A DNA stretch of 64,000 bases from contig CM059973.1 in NCBI GenBank assembly GCA_030490835.1, forward strand, positions 54,812,008 through 54,876,007, written 5' to 3'. Shown here piece by piece: positions 47,268 to 59,192 of this stretch (position 1 is its first letter; each line of letters opens with the position of its first letter). The notes beneath the pieces were generated by a model. The model was not told the DNA's origin. It did no database searches and saw nothing but the letters and a program-made list of their open reading frames with translations. The position numbers and the translations under genes are program-made. This stretch comes from Annona cherimola (lineage: Eukaryota; Streptophyta; Magnoliopsida; Magnoliales; Annonaceae).

Positions 47268-47528
47268 TTGGCGCCTAGGCGCCAACTCTATGTGTGCTGG
47301 GCAACTTGGACACTTTCTGTAAACCCTAAAAATTCATGCTTTGGCGCCTAGGCGCCAACTCCCTGGACTCTTCTGGCTTGGAGCTTCTCTTTGACACGTT
47401 GTGACTGATCATGCCTGGCACCTGGGTGCCCATTGCTGGCGCCTAGGCGCCAACTCCTTGGAAGCCATGTTGTAAGCTGAGTGTGTGCTGAAAATGACCA
47501 AGGCGTGTAGGGTGGCGCCTGGGCGCCA
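47268..47528 (-). repeat. GGCGCC-TA-GGCGCC palindrome array in G
   Basis: Copies at 47268-47285 and 47341-47358 (both the perfect 18-bp palindrome TTGGCGCCTAGGCGCCAA), 47418-47431 (GGCACC-TG-GGTGCC), 47437-47452 and 47513-47528. The main spacing is about 73-76 bp, with the 47418 and 47437 copies close together. Confidence 0.85.
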
Positions 47529-47800
47529 TCCACCTGCTTATGATTTGCCTCAATCTGCATTCGACTCGCCCGCTTTGCCTTCAAATGTCCCGTCCTTCCT
47601 GCAAAAGATGAAAAAACTAAATAAATGAACTAAAAATGCCTAAATAATGCTAAAAATGCCTAAAAACTAAATAATGCTCCTAAAATGCAAAGCAGATGAA
47701 AATTAAGCTAAATAAATGCAAACTAAGCCTAATCTCTTGAACTAACGCACAAATCAAGTCTGAAATGGGCCATGATAACTCGTAAAAATACGAGTTATCA

Positions 47801-48063
47801 CTAATGCTCATTAAGTTATGTTTGAGTCCCTCAACAAATAGTAAATCTTCAATACATACATTTGAAATACCATAAACATTTCATTTATCTTTTATTATAC
47901 CTTTTTCATTGTTTCCAAATGCAATAGTCCCTTCACTACACGATTTGATCTTGTGGAATAATCATCTTTTTTCCGTCATATGTCTTGAGCAGCCACTATC
48001 CATAAATCATATGTTGCTGACCTTTGCTTTAAGACATACCCGTAAAGCAAAATCATGTAGTGC
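47801..48063 (-). pseudogene. pol: Element A pol, N-terminal part
   Basis: From just after the gag stop: a short linker, KAK-type wording, then FMDSGCSRHM-like protease/pre-integrase start. An in-frame TGA replaces the usual Trp before FMDSGCS, and another stop follows. Cut at 47800 by G. Confidence 0.75.
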
Positions 48064-48291
48064 TTATCTCTTTGGTACCCATTTTATGGGTCCATTTGGG
48101 TTAGTGAGCCAATGGAGTTTACGTTGTTCTATCTTAGAAGATATAAATTCAATGCTCTTTGGTACCCAAACCAATTTTGTACCACAATTATATAAATTTT
48201 TTATTTTACACTGATAAATCTTGTGACCCATTTTGTTACAAAAATTGCATACCCCTGGAAGTCTTGGAGTAGGAATCCATGTAGTGGATGG
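48064..48291 (-). pseudogene. gag: Element A gag, C-terminal part
   Basis: Zinc-knuckle-like CNFCNKMGH wording near 48225-48250, a region matching LVWVPRN of element B, and the end NGPIKWVPKR followed by TAA at 48064-48066. The TAA sits at the same place in element B. The N-terminal neighbour is separated by insertion B. Confidence 0.75.
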
Positions 48292-49783
48292 TGTTGGTCC
48301 CGAGTTGATGACAATTACCCAAGATGGGAGGGGTGAATTGGGTATTTAAAAATTTAAACTTAAACAGAAACTTTACCCTGGATTAATCTAGTCCCCTTTT
48401 ATGAAGAAACAAATGGAAAGCAATATAGAGCAGAGAGCAGAAACAAATATCAACAAACAAGATTTTATAGTGGTTCGGGCAACCTTCCCTACTCCACTCT
48501 TCCAAGCTCACACCTCTTGTGACTTGGGTTCCACTATGTATTTCACAAAATACTACTAGAGCCACTGCTCTCTTCTAGATTCCAGCTCTAGGGGGCATCA
48601 ACAATTCACAGCACAAGTAGATGATGAGTTTCACTCGAATCACACACTACTTTGCTTATACTTGATCTTAGTTACCCAAACTAAATCAAGTTCAATACAA
48701 CAAGAAATAACAAAAGAAAGTTTCTACACGTTACTGGTGTGTAGAGGCAGATTTGGCACAGAGAAGAACTTGTACAACAATGATAATGATTCAGGAAGCT
48801 GCTCTTGGCAGTTTGGATGCAAGGTTCTTCTTCTAGATGTTAGCTTGATCACTTAATGCTCTTAGAGATGGGAATTATGCTCATTCAATGATTTCTCAGC
48901 TAACATCCTCGTTCATATTGAATGCCTTATATAATTTGCGAGGCAATCCGAACGTTTGGAAGTAGGTGGCGCGCATTTAATGCGCCAATGTTCGAAAAAA
49001 TTTCGACCGTTGCGACCCAAGTCGCAGGTGGAGTCGACTTCGGGTGCGACTTCGCCCAAGTCGCAGATGGAGTCGACTTCGGGTGCGACTTCAGCTCTCC
49101 ACAACTTCTCCAAGTTCCAGTCTAGGTCGACTTGGTCCTCGACTTGACCCAAGTCGCAGGTGCAGTCGACTTCGGGTGCGACTTCACTTCTTCAGCTTGC
49201 TAGTTGAACTTGAAATCTTCAGAGATGACTTTGATCACTTGATTTTCTTCATATTGATGTTATTTCCTTGATTTATATCTCTTTGGAACACCGTATGATT
49301 ATTTATCTTGAAAATCTTGGATTCCTTTTCTTGAGTTCTTGAGTATTTGAGTCTTGGAATGCATGGAAGATGTCCGAGTATGTGTTCATGATCCAACATG
49401 ATGGATTCATGCAGCCCTGCTTGCTTTGAACTTCATTTGATCCTTATTTGGTCCATGTTGAGTGTTTGAGTCGAATTGACCTTCATCTTCACTCAAATCT
49501 GTCATTGAGTTAACTCGTTCGGCAATCCCCGCACTGAAGTCGAAGCTGAAGTCGACTTGGTCTGCGACTTCACCCAAGTCGCATGCAGAGTCGACTTGGA
49601 ATGCGACTTCGGCAGCTCTCGTTCTTGATTTCAACTCTGGACAGAAATGACGAGTCGAAGTCGATGCTAGAGTCAACTTGGTCTGCGACTTCACCCAAGT
49701 CGCAAGCGGAGTCGACTTGGGATGCGACTTCAGCAACTCTCATTCTCGATTTCAACTCTGGAAGGAAATGACATTTTGAAGTC
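48292..49783 (-). repeat. Element B 3' LTR, truncated
   Basis: Matches 54812 to about 56175 and then stops; about 210 bp of the LTR start (minus orientation) are missing. GTCGAC units are at 49018-49185 and 49530-49740. ORFs at 48913-49271 and 49407-49771 are by-products of these units. Confidence 0.88.
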
Positions 49784-49817
49784 CCCGAACCTGTGCTCCC
49801 CCTCAGTTTGTGCTTCT

Positions 49818-52800
49818 CTAAGTTAATTCAATCATTCCCATATCATTTCTAATTTTATAAAATAGTTCTTTTGCTTGAGGTTTTGTGAATATATCTACAA
49901 TTTGATCGTCTATTTTTACATATTCCAAACATATGTCATGATTTTCTACATGTTTTCTAATAAAGTGATGTCTAAGGTCTATATGCTTGGTCCTAGAATG
50001 CAATACTGGATTTTTAGTTAAACATATTACACTAGTATTATCACATTTAATAGGTATATCTTTAAAGTTCATGCCATAATCCCTAAGTTGTGGTTTCATC
50101 CAAAGCAATTGGGCACAACAGCTCCCGACAGCAATATATTCGGCTTCCGCCGTAGATAGAGCAACACTAGTTTGTTTTCTTAAAAACCATGAAACCAACA
50201 TGTTCCCAAGAAACTGACATGTTCCACTAGTGCTTTTCCTATCTACCTTGTAACCGGAAAAATCCGCATCCGAGTAGCCGATTAGATCAAAATTAGAGTC
50301 ATTTGGATACCAAGTCCTATGTTGGTAGTATCTACTAAATATCTGAAAATTCTTTTTACAGCTACCAAGTGTGATTCTTTTAGGCATGATTGAAATCTAG
50401 AGCACATACAAACACTAAACAGTATATCGGATCTAGAAGCAGTTAAATATAATAAAGAACCTATCATGCTTCTATATAATTTTAAATCAAGTGATTTTCC
50501 TTTCTCATCTTTGTCAATTTTAATTGTTGAGCTCATAGGTGTGTTTGCTCCTTTGCGATTTTCCATGTCAAACTTCTTTAACATTTCTTTGATATACTTG
50601 GACTAGTTTATGAAGATCCCTTCACTTACTTGTTTGATTTGTAGTCCAAGGAAGAAGTTTAGCTCCCCCATCATACTCATCTCAAATTCCTTCTGCATAA
50701 GCTCAGAAAATTCTTGACAAAGAATCTCATTAGTAGCACCAAAAATAATATCATCTACATAAATTTGAATAATCAAGATATCATTTTTTTTATACTTGAT
50801 AAACAAAGTGGTGTCTACCTTTCCTTTTTGAAAGTCATGATCAATCAAAATTTTACTTAATCTCTCATACCAAGCTCTTGGGGCTTGTTTTAATCCATAT
50901 AATGCTTTGGTTAATTTGTATACAAATTTAAATTGATCTTTCTCCTCAAATCCAGGTGGTTGTTCAACATACACCTCTTCATTTATATACCCATTCAAAA
51001 ATGCCCTTTTAACATCCATTTGAAACAACTTAAAGTTCATGTGAGATGCAAAAGCTAGTAAAATCCGAATGGCCTCTAATCTAGCAACCGGAGCATAGGA
51101 TTCCTCAAAGTCTATTCCTTCTTCTTGTGAATATCCTATTGCCACAAGTCTAGCTTTGTTTCTCACCACAAGTCCACTTTCATCTAACTTGTTTCTAAAG
51201 ACCAATTTTGTGTCAATGACAATGCAATCTTTTGGTCTTGGAACAAGATGCCAAACTTGGTTTTTTTCAAATTGATTTAATTCCTCTTGCATTGCTATGA
51301 TCCAGTTTTCACCATCAAGGACTTGGTCTATAGTGGATGGTTCAATTTTGGATACAAATGCGTATTGTCCATAAATATTTTGTTTTGACCTTCTAGGTTT
51401 TACACCTTCATAAATATTCCCTATAACTTGCTCAATTGGATGATCATTTTTGAACTTTAAATCAGTTGGATGTTTATAGGAATTATTACCTTCACTTACC
51501 CTTTCCTCCATGGATTCTTCTTGCTTCTCCACATGCAATTTTTCAAGGTTACTTGTGATGTCATTTGCATCACTTAAATCATCTTTTCTTTTGGAGCATG
51601 GGTTAAATTCATCAAAAACAACATGTATTGACTCTTCTACAACTTGGTTTCTTTTATTGAAAATTCTATATGTTTTGCTATTTGATGAGTAATCAAGGAA
51701 TATTGCCTCATCACTTTTAGCATCCAGTTTACCCAAGTTGGTTTTTCCATTGTTCAAGACATAACATGTGCAACCAAAGGCATGAAAATATGAGATATTT
51801 GGTTTTCTACCTTTCCATAGCTCATATGGAGTCTTTTTCAAGATAGCTCTAATGGTAACACGGTTCAACACATGACAAGCTGTACTTACAGCTTTACCCC
51901 AAATTTTCTTGGATAATTTACTCTCATTTAGCATTGTTCTAGCCATTTCTTGTATGTTCTATTTTTCCTTTCAACCACTCCATTTTGTTGTGAAGTTCTT
52001 GGTGCCGAAAATGTGTGGTGAATCCCTTTTTCATTACATAATTCTATGAATCGTTTATTTTTAAATTCATCATCATGATCACTTCTAATGGTCATAATAG
52101 TACTTTGTTTTTCATTTTGCACCAAGTTTGCAAAAGTTGCAAACATAGAGAAGGCTTCATCTTTGCTAGCAAAGAGAATTACCCATGTGAATCTTGAAAA
52201 ATCATCAACTATTACAAATACATACTTCTTTCCACCAATGGTTAAAATGTCGGATGACCCATATAGATCCATGTGTAGCAATTCAAGTGGCCTAGTGGTG
52301 GAAATCTCCTTTTTGGTAGAGAAAGACATTTTAGGTTGTTTTAACAATTGACATGCCTTACAAATTTTATCTTTGTCATATTTTAATTTTGGCAACCCTT
52401 CTACCAAACTCTTTTTTCATAGGGTCTTAATATTTGTCATGTTTATATGCCCAAGCCTCTTATGCCAAACCCATGGATCATTGTCAATGGTCATTAGACA
52501 TTGACCATCTAGTTCATCAAGTGAAACCAAATATACATTTTCATATCTTTTTCCACTAAACATGATATGTTCTCCATCAAACACATTGCATATAGATGAT
52601 TCAAACACTACTTTGTGTCCTTTGTCACATAATTGGCTAATACTCATTAAATTGTGCTTGAGTCCTTCAACAAATAAAACATCCTCCATACATGCATTTG
52701 AAATACTATAAATATTTCTTTTATCTTTAATTTTACCTTTCTCATTGTTTCCAAAGGCAACAGTTCCATCGTTGCAAGGCTTGAGTTTATGAAATAAACT

Positions 52801-52887
52801 TCTTTCACCGATACGCCTTGAGCAACCACTATCCATGAACCAAACGTTGCTTGCCTTTGCCTTGAAACATATCTGAAAAATGAACAA
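49818..52887 (-). pseudogene. pol: Element B pol: pre-integrase, integrase, RT, RNase H
   Basis: Segments: 52887-52417 with WFMDSGCSRR and KRLGHINMTNIKTL; integrase core 52407-51928 with LELLHMDLYGSSD (first Asp), TIRSDHDDEFKN (second Asp) and [13 protein letters not shown] (Glu); 51946-50603 with the [15 protein letters not shown] region, RT motifs [20 protein letters not shown] and [14 protein letters not shown], and catalytic [14 protein letters not shown]; 50584-50282; RNase H 50387-49818 with GYSDADFSGYKV and ALSTAEAEYIAVGSCC, ending MIELT TAG. Breaks: one base lost near 51950 (inside ERKNRT), a TAG at 50600-50602 where Gln is usual, a shift near 50310, a shift at the gag/pol border. It would make integrase, RT and RNase H if intact. 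Confidence 0.9.
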
Positions 52888-52894
52888 ATAAATC

Positions 52895-54763
52895 TTATCT
52901 GTTTGGTACCCATTTTATGGGTCTATTTGGGTTAGTAAACTGATTTAATTTTTGTTGTTCTATCTTTGAAAGCCCAAATCTTGTGTTTCTTGGAACCCAA
53001 ACTAATTTTGCACCATGGTCATATAATTTCTTAAAGTTGCATCTATGAATTTTGTGACCCATATTGTCGCAAAAGTTGCAGGTCATTGGTAGTCTAGGAG
53101 TAGGCCTCCAAGTATGTTGTGGTTCAATGATTGGCCTTTTGGTCCAAACAACTCGTTTCCCTTTAGGTATGTAAATAGATGCAGTTTTGGTTTGATTTTT
53201 CCCAAGTATTGGCACATTTGATTTGCCGCTTTCTCTTTGCTCAAATGTGGAGTATCCAAGACCTCTTTTATTAGTTTGAGAGGTCATGTTTAGAAACATT
53301 TTCACATTTTCTCCTGGATTAGAGAATTTAGCTAATGATTCATTTAATGACTCATTCTCCTTTTTCAATTTTTCCACTTCTTTCAAAAGTTGTTCATTTT
53401 CTTCTTTCAGTTTTGTTGTTTTTTCTGCTAGTTTTCCATTTACAATAATAATAGAATTGCATTGTTGTCTCTTTAATGATAACTTGTTTCCTAATTTTTT
53501 GATTTCCTCGTATAATGAATCATATGCATGTTGTAATTCCTCTAATTCAGCACATTTGAGACATTCTTCAATAGAAGAATAAGTAGATTGAGAATGACGA
53601 AATTTGGAAGTTACCTCTTCATTACTTGTGCATTTTGTTGAGGTAGTTTGCTCTTCCAAAACTTCTGTTGTGTTCAAGCATAGCAAATTTTCTTCTTGCT
53701 CAATCCGCGCCATGCAGCATATTCTTGCACAATTTGCCGCTTCGAAATCATCGGTTGAGGAGCTGCTTGTTGATGAAGTTTCTTCGTTAACGTACATTCC
53801 TCTTCCCTTAGGCCTTTGGAATTTTCGATTTTCATATCTTTCTTTCTTTTCTTGTTGATCCTTTGATCTTTTTATAGGTGTAGGACATTGAGCTTGCATA
53901 TGTCCCATACCGCCGCATCTATAGCACTTTTTAGCCTCCTTCTTCTCTTTTCGTGGTCTCTCTTTGAAGTCTTTGAAGTTCTTTTCTTTTCTCACAAACT
54001 TTCGAAATTTGCGAGTAAGTAGTGCAATGTCTTCATCATCGTTGTGAGATGAGGAGGTGGACTCATCCGAGTTATGTGCCGCTTTCAATGCAATGACACT
54101 TTTGCCTTTGTGGTGATCTTCATTTTTTTTCTTGATTAGCTCATGTGACATCAACGTGCTAATAAGATCTTCTAGCTTCAATGTGTTTAGATCCTTGGCT
54201 TCTTCTATTGCAGTAATTTTTGGAGTCCATGATTCAGGTAGTGCCCTTAGAATATTCATGACCTGCTCCGATTCAGAAATTGCTTTTCCAAGACGTTTTA
54301 AAGCATTAGTAATTTTAGAGAATCTAGCAAATATTTCTGAAATATTTTCTGTTTTCAACATTTTAAAGCTTTCCAATTCTCCAATTAATATATTTCTCCT
54401 TATCCCTTAGACTTGAGAAGTTCCTTCATAGATGGATGTTAGTGTATCTCATATCTCTTTGGCGGTCAAACAAGAGGACACTCTATCATATTCAGAGGCG
54501 GTAAGAGCACAAAACAGTGTGTTCATAGCTTTAGCGTTGCTCTTAACAGTTTTTACTTCCTCATCGGTCCATTTGGAAGCTCTTTCATCGATTGGCAAAG
54601 TCACACCATCTTAGATAGCAATCCAAGAGTCCATATCTGTAGCCATGATGAGTTGTTTCATACGTAGCTTTCAATAGCCGAAATTGTTCCCATCAAACAA
54701 TGGTGGCCTAGTAAAAGATTGGCCATCGGCAAAAGCGGGAACGGAAGTAGATTAGGATGCCAT
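52895..54763 (-). pseudogene. gag: Element B gag with zinc knuckle
   Basis: The ATG at 54761-54763 opens the standard SIRE-lineage Gag start, broken at once by stops in place of Gln and Trp codons (five or more between 54763 and 54400). From 54376 it is open for 493 codons: MESFKMLKTENISEIFARFS, ILRALPESW, DIALLTRKFRKF, a CCHC knuckle CYRCGGMGHMQAQC, an acidic Ser-rich stretch, a coiled-coil-like region (LKEENEQLLKEVEKLKKEN), and a second Cys/His motif CNFCDNMGHKIHRC near the end. It stops with TAA after IKWVPNR, the same place as in A. Long for a copia gag but usual in the SIRE lineage. Confidence 0.88.
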
Positions 54764-54796
54764 ATAAAAAGATCTCTTTGGTAAAACTCCAAGACC

Positions 54797-54809
54797 TGCT
54801 CTGATACCA
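54797..54809 (-). other. Element B primer binding site (initiator Met tRNA)
   Basis: The minus strand reads TGGTATCAGAGCA, two bases inside the 5' LTR. Confidence 0.88.
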
Positions 54810-54811
54810 CT

Positions 54812-56386
54812 TGTTGGTCCCGAGTTGATAACAATTATCCAAGAAGGGAGGGGTGAATTGAGTATTTAAAATTTTAAACTTAAACAGAAACTTTACCCCG
54901 GATTAATCTAGTCCCCTTTTATGAAGAAACAAATGAAAAACAATATAGAGCATAGAGCAGAAACAAATATCAACAAATAAGATTTTATAGTGGTTCGGGC
55001 AACCTTCCCTACTCCACTCTTCCAAGCTCACACCTCTTGTGACTTGGGTTCCACTATGTATTTCACAAATACAACTAGAGCCACTGCTCTCTTCTAGATT
55101 CCAGCTCTAGGGGGCATCAACAATTCACAGCACAAGTAGGTGATGAGTTTCACTCTAATCACACACTACTTTGCTTACACTTGATCTTAGTTACCCAAAC
55201 TAAATCAAGTTCAATACAACAAGAAATAATAAAAGAAAGTTTCTACACGTTACTGGTGTGTAGAGGCAGATTTGGCGCAGAGAAGAACTTGTAAAGCAGT
55301 CTGAAAGATTCAACGAGCGGCTCTTGGCAGTTTGAAAGCAAGGTTCTTCTTCTAGATGTTAGCTTGATCACTTAATGCTCTTAGAGATGGGAGTTATGCT
55401 CATTCAATGATTTCTCAGCTACCCTCCTCGTTCATATTGAATGCCTTATATAATTTGTGAGGGAATCTGAACGTTTGGAAGTAGGTGGCGCGCATTTAAT
55501 GTGCCAACATTCAAAAAATTTCTGACCGTTGCGACCCAAGTCGCAGGTGGAGTCGACTTCGGGTGCGACTTCGCCCAAGTCGCGGATGGAGTCGACTTCG
55601 GGTGCGACTTCGGCTCTCCGCAACTTCTTCAAGTTCCAGTCTAGGTCGACTTGGTCCTTAACTTGACCCAAGTTGCAGGTGAAGTCGACTTCGAGTGCGA
55701 CTTCACTTCTTCAGCTTGCTAGTTGAACTTGAAATCTTCAGAGATGACTTTGATCACTTGATTTTCTTCATATTGATGTTATTCCCTTGATTTATATCTC
55801 TTTGGAATACTGTATGATTATTTATCTTGAAAACCTTTGATTCCTTTTCTTGAGTTCTTGAGTATTTGAGTCTTGGAATGCATGGAAGATGTTCGAGTAT
55901 GTGTTCATGATCCAACATGATGGATTCATGCAGCCCTGCTTGCTTTGATCTTCATTTGATCCTTATTTGGTCCATGTTGAGTGTTTGAGTCGAATTGACC
56001 TTCATCTTCACTCAAATCTGTCATTGAGCTAACTCGTTCGGCAATCCCTGCACTGAAGTCCAAGCTGAAGTCGACTTGGTATGCGACTTCACCCAAGTCG
56101 CATGCGGAGTCGACTTGGAATGCGACTTCGGCAACTCTCATTCTCGATTTCGACTCTGGAAGGAAATGACATTTTGAAGTCGCTGCTGGAGTCGACTTGG
56201 GGATCGACTTGGCTTAAGTCGATGCCTGAGTCGACTTGGAATTCGACTTGACTTGCCATGCTTCATTCTCTTCATTTTTATAACCTTTAATCATCTCCAC
56301 ACACATGTTAGTAATCAAAACTTACTCAAATTGATTTGTTAATCATCAAAACATAAACTTGACTTATTTTCCACATGTTTCCAACA
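54812..56386 (-). repeat. Element B 5' LTR
   Basis: 1,575 bp, complete. GTCGAC units at 55545-55710 and 56050-56250 lie upstream (minus orientation) of a TATA-like TATATAAGG at 55444-55452. Confidence 0.9.
55444..55452 (-). promoter_or_regulatory. TATA box of element B 5' LTR
   Basis: TATATAAGG on the minus strand, about 100 bp after the last GTCGAC unit in the transcription direction. Confidence 0.55.
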
Positions 56387-56391
56387 GATGG

Positions 56392-57556
56392 TTCTCAAAT
56401 TGGTCTTTTTGTCCAAGCAACATGATTCATTTTTGGCTTAAAATAGATGGGCTTTGTTTGGTTTTTAACAGTCCTTGGAGGCATTAGATTTGCTACATTC
56501 ACCTTTCTCAAATGTGGAATAGTCAAGTCCTCTTTTATTGTTCTGGGTGGTCATATTTAGGAATATTTTTACACTTTCTCCCGGATTAGGGAACTTTGCT
56601 AATGATTCATTTAATGACTCAATTTCTTTCTTTAGTCTTTCCACCTCATTTGTTAAAGTATTCTTCCCATTCGTTAGGTGGTCAACATTTTCAACCAGCT
56701 TTCCATTCACAATAATTATTGAGTCACATTGTCTTTTTTTATTGTGAATTTATTTTTCAGTTTCTTTATTTCATCATATAATGAATCATATGCTTGTTGT
56801 AGTTCCTCTAATTCAGCATATTTGAGACACTCGTTTGTAGAAGAGAAAATAGACTGAGTATTTACTTTAGAAGTTACCTCTTCACTACTTGTGCAGTTTG
56901 TTGCAGTGATTTGTCCCTCTAAGATTTCTGTAGCAGTAAAGCAGATCATGTTGTTTTCTTCCTTCATCGTAGCTAAGCAACATATCCTAGCACAATTTAC
57001 AGCTTCATTGTCGTCATTTGATAAGTTGTTTGTTGTGGACATTTCCTCATTTACATACATTTCCCTTCCTTTAGCTTTATGAAATTTTCGGTTTTCATTT
57101 CAGTCTGTCTTCTCCCGTCGTTCCTTTATCTTATTTTGCTCTAGTGTGGGACATTGAGCTTGCATATGTCCCACTCCACCACACCGGTAGCACTTAATTA
57201 TCTCCTTCTTTTTATCTTTTAAGTTTCTCTCCTTGAACCCTTTAAAATTCTTTCCCTTTCTCACAAATTTTCTGAATCTTCGGGTAAGTAGGACGATCTC
57301 TTCATCATCATTTTGAGAAGATGAAGTAGACTTATCTAAGTTTGTCGTAGCCCTCAAAGCAATTGCCCTTTTGCCTTTGTGCTGCTCCTCATTTCTTTTC
57401 TTTATCAATTCATGTGACATGAGTGAGCTGATGAGATCCTCCAGCCTTAGGGTGTTCAGGTCCTTTTCTTCTTCAATGGCTGTGATTTTGGGAGTCCGCG
57501 ACTCAGGTAGAGCCCTTAAAATTTTCATGACCTGCTCAAATTCAGAAATTGCTTTC
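56392..57556 (-). pseudogene. gag: Element A gag, middle part
   Basis: 57585-57100 with ILRALPESRTPKITAIEEEK, LLTRRFRKFVRKGKNFKGF and the zinc knuckle CYRCGGVGHMQAQC; 57060-56716 with NCARICCLATM and the LEELQQAYDSLYDEIKKL helix; 56710-56465 with the LTNEVERLKKEIESLNESL coiled-coil region and NKRGLDYSTFE. Shifts separate the pieces. H cuts it at 57556 and B at 56387. Confidence 0.87.
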
Positions 57557-57830
57557 TGATAACTCGTAAAAATGCGAGTTATCATGACCTATTTCAGACT
57601 ATATTTGCGCGTTAGTCCAAGAGATTAGGCTTAGTTTGCATCCATTTAGCTTAATTTTCACTGGCTTTGCATTTTAGGAGCATTATATAGTTTTTATGCA
57701 TTTCTCGTATAAATTAGACATTTTTAGTCCATTTATTTAGTTCATTTAATTTTTACAAGAAGGACGGGAAAATTACAGGCATGTAGGCGAAGCGGATGCA
57801 GATCAGAACCAAGTCAAGAGGCATGTGGGC

Positions 57831-58173
57831 TGGCACCTGGGCGCCAACCAGTGGCGCCTAGGAGCCACCCTACATGCCTTAGCCAGACTATCCAGCACCT
57901 CAAGCAACAAATAGCTTCCAGAGAGTTGGCGCCTAGGCTCCACTTCACCAATATGCAGACAAGTCCAGAAGAATTTTGAGGTCACAAGACACAAAAGCTT
58001 CCAGGGAGTTGGCGCCTAGGCGCCATTGCATGATCATACAGGTGTTCCATAAGAGTTTCCAAGTCACGAAACATCCAAGGAGTTGGTGCCTAGGCGCCAA
58101 GGCATGAATTCGTAGGGCATTCAGAAAGGTTTCTAAGTTACCCAACACACAAAGAGTTGGCGCCTAGGCACCA
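57831..58173 (+). repeat. GGCGCC-TA-GGCGCC palindrome array in H
   Basis: Six copies starting near 57831, 57852, 57926, 58009, 58083 and 58157. Each is a version of TTGGCGCCTAGGCGCCAA with zero to two changes. The last four are spaced 74-83 bp apart. ORFs at 57803-58148 minus arise from these units. Confidence 0.85.
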
Positions 58174-58225
58174 CTACGCTTCAGTACTCACAGATTTCTG
58201 TACGTGTGCAGCGCAAATCGAATAT

Positions 58226-58233
58226 TATAAATA
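58226..58233 (+). promoter_or_regulatory. TATA box of solo LTR H
   Basis: TATAAATA, about 53 bp after the last palindrome, in the same relative place as in G. Confidence 0.6.
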
Positions 58234-59192
58234 GAACCTAGGGATTCACATGCAAGGGAGAGAGCCCAGACGGAATAGACACCAGAGAGAAGGAAAAGAA
58301 CTCGATCGAAGCACGAATTGAAGAGAAGATTCAACCCTGTTGGTGGAAATCGCCAGAAAACCAGTTTTCTCTTCATCTCTCTGCTTTTCTGGATACTTAC
58401 AATATGGATGTAAGGGATTTTATATCATGTCTTTGAACTAAATTTTCTTTATATGGATAGTTAGGATGAATTGATATCTAACTATATTGTATGGGTTCTT
58501 CGAATTTTCGGGAATAAATATTTGATTTCATATGATCGTGTGTTGTGATTTACCCTTGCATATGATGTTTAATGATTTTTACAAGATTTGCTACGTTGTA
58601 AGATGATTTAATTGCATGCTTAATCCTTGGAAAAGGAAAATCTCTGCTAGATCCATGTGTAGGGCATAGGTTTCCTCTTGGTTAAGGGGAGTGGTTTAAC
58701 GGATAGGAATATACCGTTAAATCCTATGTAGTCATGAACAAGTTATAAATCTATCAATTTCACTTTATTTAATAGCATGGGAACATAGCAATTGAATAGG
58801 GTGTAATTAGCCTTATATGCGTTGGAAGATATATATAAGGAAAATTGAACTTTGATTAGTAAATCTCTGCACAATCTAAAGAAAAGGAACTAATGCGATA
58901 TAGTTTAGATTCAGGGATTCCCAACTATCCATCTGCCATCCCCAATCGATAAATTCGTTCTAGTATTCCAGTTGTCCCGTCAACTCTTTTCTATTTCTTT
59001 TATGCATTTGATACTTTTAGTCTTAATTAGAGAACCCTATTTTCTATTCACCAAAAGCAACTGAACTAATTAGTAATTTTAGTTAGATCATATCCTCGTG
59101 GGAACAATACTCTACTCACTCTTTATTACTTGATCGGCACGTATACTTGCGTTAAAACGAGCATTTTAAATAGACATATACGCAGCTCATCA

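Larger units (their letters stand above)
46218..47800 (-). mobile_element. Element G: solo gypsy-like LTR
   Basis: 1,583 bp, TSD CTAAT (46213-46217 and 47801-47805). On the minus strand it starts with a hairpin (TGATAACTCGTA, 4-nt loop, its complement) and ends GCAGCTCGTCA. Same family as H, opposite orientation. The U5-like end has gtgggaacgatactctactc wording (minus strand near 46290-46310), similar to Athila/Tat-type LTR ends, which is the basis for calling it gypsy-like. It lies in the pol of element A. Confidence 0.88.
48292..56386 (-). mobile_element. Element B: SIRE-like Ty1/copia retrotransposon nested in A
   Basis: 8,095 bp, TSD GATGG (48287-48291 and 56387-56391), TGTTGG...CCAACA. 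The minus strand order is LTR 54812-56386, PBS, gag, pol, truncated LTR 48292-49783. Over the first 370 bp its LTRs differ at about 4 percent, less than those of its host A, as expected for a later insertion. It lacks the env-like ORF because a deletion joins the purine tract after pol to the middle of the 3' LTR. Confidence 0.92.
57557..59192 (+). mobile_element. Element H: solo gypsy-like LTR
   Basis: 1,636 bp, TSD CTTTC (57552-57556 and 59193-59197). Starts TGATAACTCG-TAAAAATG-CGAGTTATCA, a perfect 10-bp terminal hairpin, and ends GCAGCTCATCA. Same family as G. It sits inside the gag of element A, so gag resumes without loss on both sides. The U5-like end has cctcgtgggaacaatactct (59094-59113). 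Confidence 0.9.

Noticed and set aside
49018..49190. CRISPR-like regular short repeats
   Set aside because: Units are palindromic LTR repeats without unique spacers, in a plant retrotransposon context.
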